Made by a program: the position numbers and the translations under genes
Shown: positions 61,757 through 64,000 of the stretch, piece after piece
Layout of the letters: each line of letters opens with the position of its first letter
Position numbering within the stretch: the first letter of the stretch is position 1
Assembly (NCBI RefSeq): GCF_000021925.1
Contig: NC_011830.1
Location: 1,450,501 to 1,514,500, forward strand
Direction: 5' to 3'
DNA: 64,000 nt
Source: Desulfitobacterium hafniense DCB-2
GTDB taxonomy: Bacteria; Bacillota; Desulfitobacteriia; Desulfitobacteriales; Desulfitobacteriaceae
The notes under the pieces: model-generated
Database searches by the model: none
What the model was told of the DNA's origin: nothing
What the model saw: the letters and a program-made list of their open reading frames with translations, nothing else

Positions 61757-62041
61757 ATGAACATTAAGCCTCTAGGTGATCGGGTAGTCATTAAAGCACT
61801 CCCCATGGAAGAAAAGACAAAAAGCGGAATCATCATGCCGGATACGGCTAAAGAAAAGCCTCAAGAAGGTGAAGTCGTTGCAGTAGGACCTGGAAAAATG
61901 GAAAAAGGAGAGCGCATCGTCCTGGATGTTAAAGTGGGTGACCGCGTGATTTATTCCAAATATGCCGGTACTGAAGTAAAGTATGATGGTCAAGAGTATC
62001 TTATTCTTAAGGAAACTGACATTTTAGCGGTTATTGGCTAA
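61757..62041 (+). CDS. groES: GroES co-chaperonin
   Basis: This 94-residue 10-kDa chaperonin has NIKPLGDRVVIKALPMEEKTKSGI, VVAVGPGK and GTEVKYDGQEYLIL. It caps GroEL and is required for folding. AAGGAGG precedes the ATG, and groEL follows after 99 bases. Confidence 0.97.
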   Translation: MNIKPLGDRVVIKALPMEEKTKSGIIMPDTAKEKPQEGEVVAVGPGKMEKGERIVLDVKVGDRVIYSKYAGTEVKYDGQEYLILKETDILAVIG

Positions 62042-62140
62042 GATAATACTCTTTGCTTTATTCACTTAATGAACTTGACATTGTACAGTGTTTTTTACTT
62101 ATTGACCCTTGAATTTTGATTTTTAAGGAGGAACTTACAG

Positions 62141-63775
62141 GTGGCAAAACAAATCGTTTTCAATGAAGAAGCTCGCCGCGCATTAGAGCGTGGTGTTAAT
62201 GCCCTGGCTGAGTCTGTCCGGGTAACTCTTGGACCTAAAGGCCGTAATGTGGTTTTGGACAAAAAATTCGGCGCTCCTTTGATTACCAATGATGGTGTGA
62301 CTATCGCCCGGGAAATTGAGCTGGAAGATCCATTCGAGAATATGGGGGCCCAACTTGTCAAGGAGGTTGCAACCAAAACCAATGATGTAGCAGGGGATGG
62401 AACCACCACTGCAACTGTATTGGCCCAAGCGATTATCCGTGAAGGCTTAAAGAATGTAGCTGCCGGTGCTAATCCTATGGGCATCAAGCGAGGCATTGAG
62501 AAGGCTGTTGAATCTGTTGTCGAGGATATTAAAACCAATGCAAAGCCCATTGAAAGCAAGGAATCCATCGCTCAAGTAGCTTCTATCTCCGCCGGCGATG
62601 ACAACATCGGCGTTCTGATTTCTGATGCTATGGAAAAGGTCGGCAAAGACGGCGTAATCACCGTAGAAGAAGCTAAAGGAATGACCACCGAGCTCAAAGT
62701 TGTCGAAGGTATGCAATTTGACCGGGGCTATCTCTCTGCATATATGATCACCGATACTGATAAGATGGAAGCTATTTTAAATGATCCTTACATCTTAATT
62801 ACCGATAAAAAGATTGGCGCTATCGCCGACATTCTCCCTGTTCTTGAGAAAGTCGTTCAAGCCGGCCGTCAACTTCTGATTATTGCCGAAGATATCGAAG
62901 GGGAAGCTTTGGCTACCCTCATTCTCAACAAACTCCGCGGAACCTTTACCTGCGTTGCTGTAAAAGCTCCTGGCTTCGGTGATCGCCGTAAGGCAATGCT
63001 GGAAGATATCGCAATCCTCACCGGTGGTACCGTCATTACCGAAGATCTTGGCTTAAAGCTGGAAAACACTACGATTGATATGCTGGGCCGTGCTCGTCAA
63101 ATTCGCGTAACTAAAGAAGAAACCACCATTGTTGAAGGCTCCGGTTCTCAAGATGATATTAAGAGCCGTGTGGAAGCCATTAAAAAGCAAATCGACGAAA
63201 CGACTTCTGATTTCGACCGGGAAAAACTTCAAGAGCGTTTGGCTAAATTAGCCGGCGGGGTTGCTGTGATTCAAGTAGGTGCTGCAACAGAAGTTGAAAT
63301 GAAAGAAAAGAAACTCCGCATTGAAGATGCTTTAGCTGCAACCCGTGCAGCAGTTGAAGAAGGTATCGTAGCCGGTGGTGGCTGCGCGTTAGTGGATGCT
63401 GCTAAAGCGCTTGACAGCCTTAAGCTGACCGGAGACGAAAAGACCGGTGTAGCTATTGTATGCCGTGCTTTGGAGGAACCTCTCCGTCAAATTGCCAATA
63501 ATGCAGGATTTGAAGGCTCCATCGTTGTGGAGAAGGTTCGCAATGGCGGCCGTGGGGTAGGATTCAACGCTCTGACCGAAGCATATGAAGATATGATTGC
63601 AGCCGGTATCGTTGACCCCGCTAAAGTGACACGTTCTGCCCTGCAGAATGCAGCTTCCATCGCTGCTATGCTCCTTACTACCGAGTGCTTAGTTTCCGAT
63701 ATCCCATCAAAGGATAATGGTGCGGCTGCTATGGCTGGTATGGGCGGCATGGGTGGAATGGGCGGCATGATGTAA
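62141..63775 (+). CDS. groEL: GroEL chaperonin
   Basis: This 544-residue 60-kDa chaperonin has VTLGPKGRNVVLDKKFG, the ATP site VAGDGTTTATVLAQ, AVKAPGFGDRR and the Gly/Met tail MGGMGGMGGMM. It starts with GTG 62141 after AAGGAGG. It is expressed with groES from the CIRCE-controlled promoter. Confidence 0.98.
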   Translation: MAKQIVFNEEARRALERGVNALAESVRVTLGPKGRNVVLDKKFGAPLITNDGVTIAREIELEDPFENMGAQLVKEVATKTNDVAGDGTTTATVLAQAIIREGLKNVAAGANPMGIKRGIEKAVESVVEDIKTNAKPIESKESIAQVASISAGDDNIGVLISDAMEKVGKDGVITVEEAKGMTTELKVVEGMQFDRGYLSAYMITDTDKMEAILNDPYILITDKKIGAIADILPVLEKVVQAGRQLLIIAEDIEGEALATLILNKLRGTFTCVAVKAPGFGDRRKAMLEDIAILTGGTVITEDLGLKLENTTIDMLGRARQIRVTKEETTIVEGSGSQDDIKSRVEAIKKQIDETTSDFDREKLQERLAKLAGGVAVIQVGAATEVEMKEKKLRIEDALAATRAAVEEGIVAGGGCALVDAAKALDSLKLTGDEKTGVAIVCRALEEPLRQIANNAGFEGSIVVEKVRNGGRGVGFNALTEAYEDMIAAGIVDPAKVTRSALQNAASIAAMLLTTECLVSDIPSKDNGAAAMAGMGGMGGMGGMM

Positions 63776-63808
63776 AGCCTTAAACCACAAATAAATGCCT
63801 GAAATAAG

Positions 63809-63865
63809 TGAGACTCGTGTTGCGATGTGGCTATAGCCAATTTTGCTAACACGAGTCTCAATTTT
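63809..63865 (+). terminator. groESL terminator, first hairpin
   Basis: TGAGACTCGTGTT (63809-63821) and AACACGAGTCTCA (63848-63860) are exactly complementary, followed by ATTTTT. The apical loop contains a further GGCTATAGCC stem. Confidence 0.88.
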
Positions 63866-63912
63866 TAGAGGTTTCTTATAAGTTCGCTGAACTTGCAGGA
63901 AGCCTCTTTTTT
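63866..63912 (+). terminator. Second hairpin downstream of groESL
   Basis: GAGGTTTCTT pairs with AGGAAGCCTC (GU wobbles allowed), around an inner AAGTTC-GCT-GAACTT stem, then TTTTTTATT. It may serve groEL and, on the other strand, the next gene. Confidence 0.65.
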
Positions 63913-63919
63913 ATTATTT

Positions 63920-64000
63920 TTAGACGTCTTCGGCAGCTTTTAATTCGACCATTCCGAGAACTTTCATCTTGTTATCATGTGACAGCTTGCGGAAATTTGA
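63920..64000 (-). CDS. C-terminal end of an unidentified gene (cut by window edge)
   Basis: On the minus strand the frame is open from the window end to TAA at 63920-63922 and reads SNFRKLSHDNKMKVLGM then VELKAAEDV. A hairpin and T-rich tract follow. The FRKLSHDNKMKVLGM segment looks like the C-terminal tail of some small HTH regulators, but 26 residues cannot identify it. Confidence 0.45.
   Translation of the reverse strand, partial: SNFRKLSHDNKMKVLGMVELKAAEDV

Noticed and set aside
1..64000. CRISPR arrays, tRNA or rRNA genes, integrase or transposase genes
   Set aside because: None seen: no regularly spaced repeats, no cloverleaf-like sequences, and no open frame with recombinase motifs.

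Overview
The window looks like chromosome of a strictly anaerobic, spore-former-type Firmicute of the Desulfitobacterium group (Peptococcaceae). This is inferred from moderate GC, strong AGGAGG ribosome-binding sites with many GTG/TTG starts, SAM riboswitches, CIRCE control of groESL, a MurT/GatD pair, an NdoAI/NdoA toxin-antitoxin pair next to alanine racemase, a selenocysteine formate dehydrogenase and many Fe-S and molybdenum enzymes. The species is not proven from the sequence alone. I saw no rRNA, tRNA, CRISPR array or intact insertion sequence.

Layout. 1-6.4 kb: end of alr, gamma-carbonic anhydrase, a 2-hydroxyacid dehydrogenase, murT-gatD (murT has an apparent 1-base frameshift), ndoAI-ndoA and a class-I glutamine amidotransferase. 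6.7-8.8 kb: a solitary molybdopterin oxidoreductase. 9.1-18.0 kb: two small genes (DUF2325, YezD-like), then a compact operon encoding a nitrogenase-like enzyme (NifH-, NifK- and NifD-like), a sulfonate/nitrate/taurine-type ABC importer, a NifX-like protein and a NifB-like radical SAM protein. 18.0-21.2 kb: a REP-like palindrome, a sigma-54 activator and its probable target, a DoxX-family gene with a sigma-54 promoter. 21.3-26 kb: nitroreductase, zinc-ribbon protein, a tiny secreted Cys-rich peptide, a two-component system and tcdA. 26.3-30 kb: a DUF2318 protein plus an FtsX-type ABC exporter/importer, resembling part of iron-uptake (P19-type) loci. 30-37.9 kb: a chemoreceptor, small membrane proteins, a truncated PstS-like lipoprotein, and a TetR/MFS efflux pair with two matching operators. 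37.9-42 kb: a trans-sulfuration enzyme and a homoserine dehydrogenase, each behind its own SAM-I riboswitch, with larE between them. 42-51 kb: tex, amidohydrolase, the t6A operon tsaE-tsaB-rimI-tsaD, a DnaA-box cluster and lysO. 51-60.4 kb: a one-carbon/molybdenum block with 5-formyl-THF cyclo-ligase, a NuoE/NuoF/FdhA-type selenocysteine formate dehydrogenase, then mobA, a candidate Moco riboswitch, moaA, moaC, a MOSC protein and mogA. 60.5-64 kb: an NYN-domain protein and groES-groEL.

How it fits together. The molybdenum-cofactor genes sit directly behind the formate dehydrogenase that needs the cofactor. The nitrogenase-like operon carries its own cofactor genes (NifB-like, NifX-like) and its own importer. 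Its NifD-like subunit keeps all P-cluster cysteines and the cofactor cysteine, but by my alignment lacks the cofactor histidine and the catalytic His/Gln of N2-reducing enzymes. This is the most interesting system in the window: probably a reductase for an imported small molecule (an organosulfur compound is the leading guess) rather than a nitrogenase.
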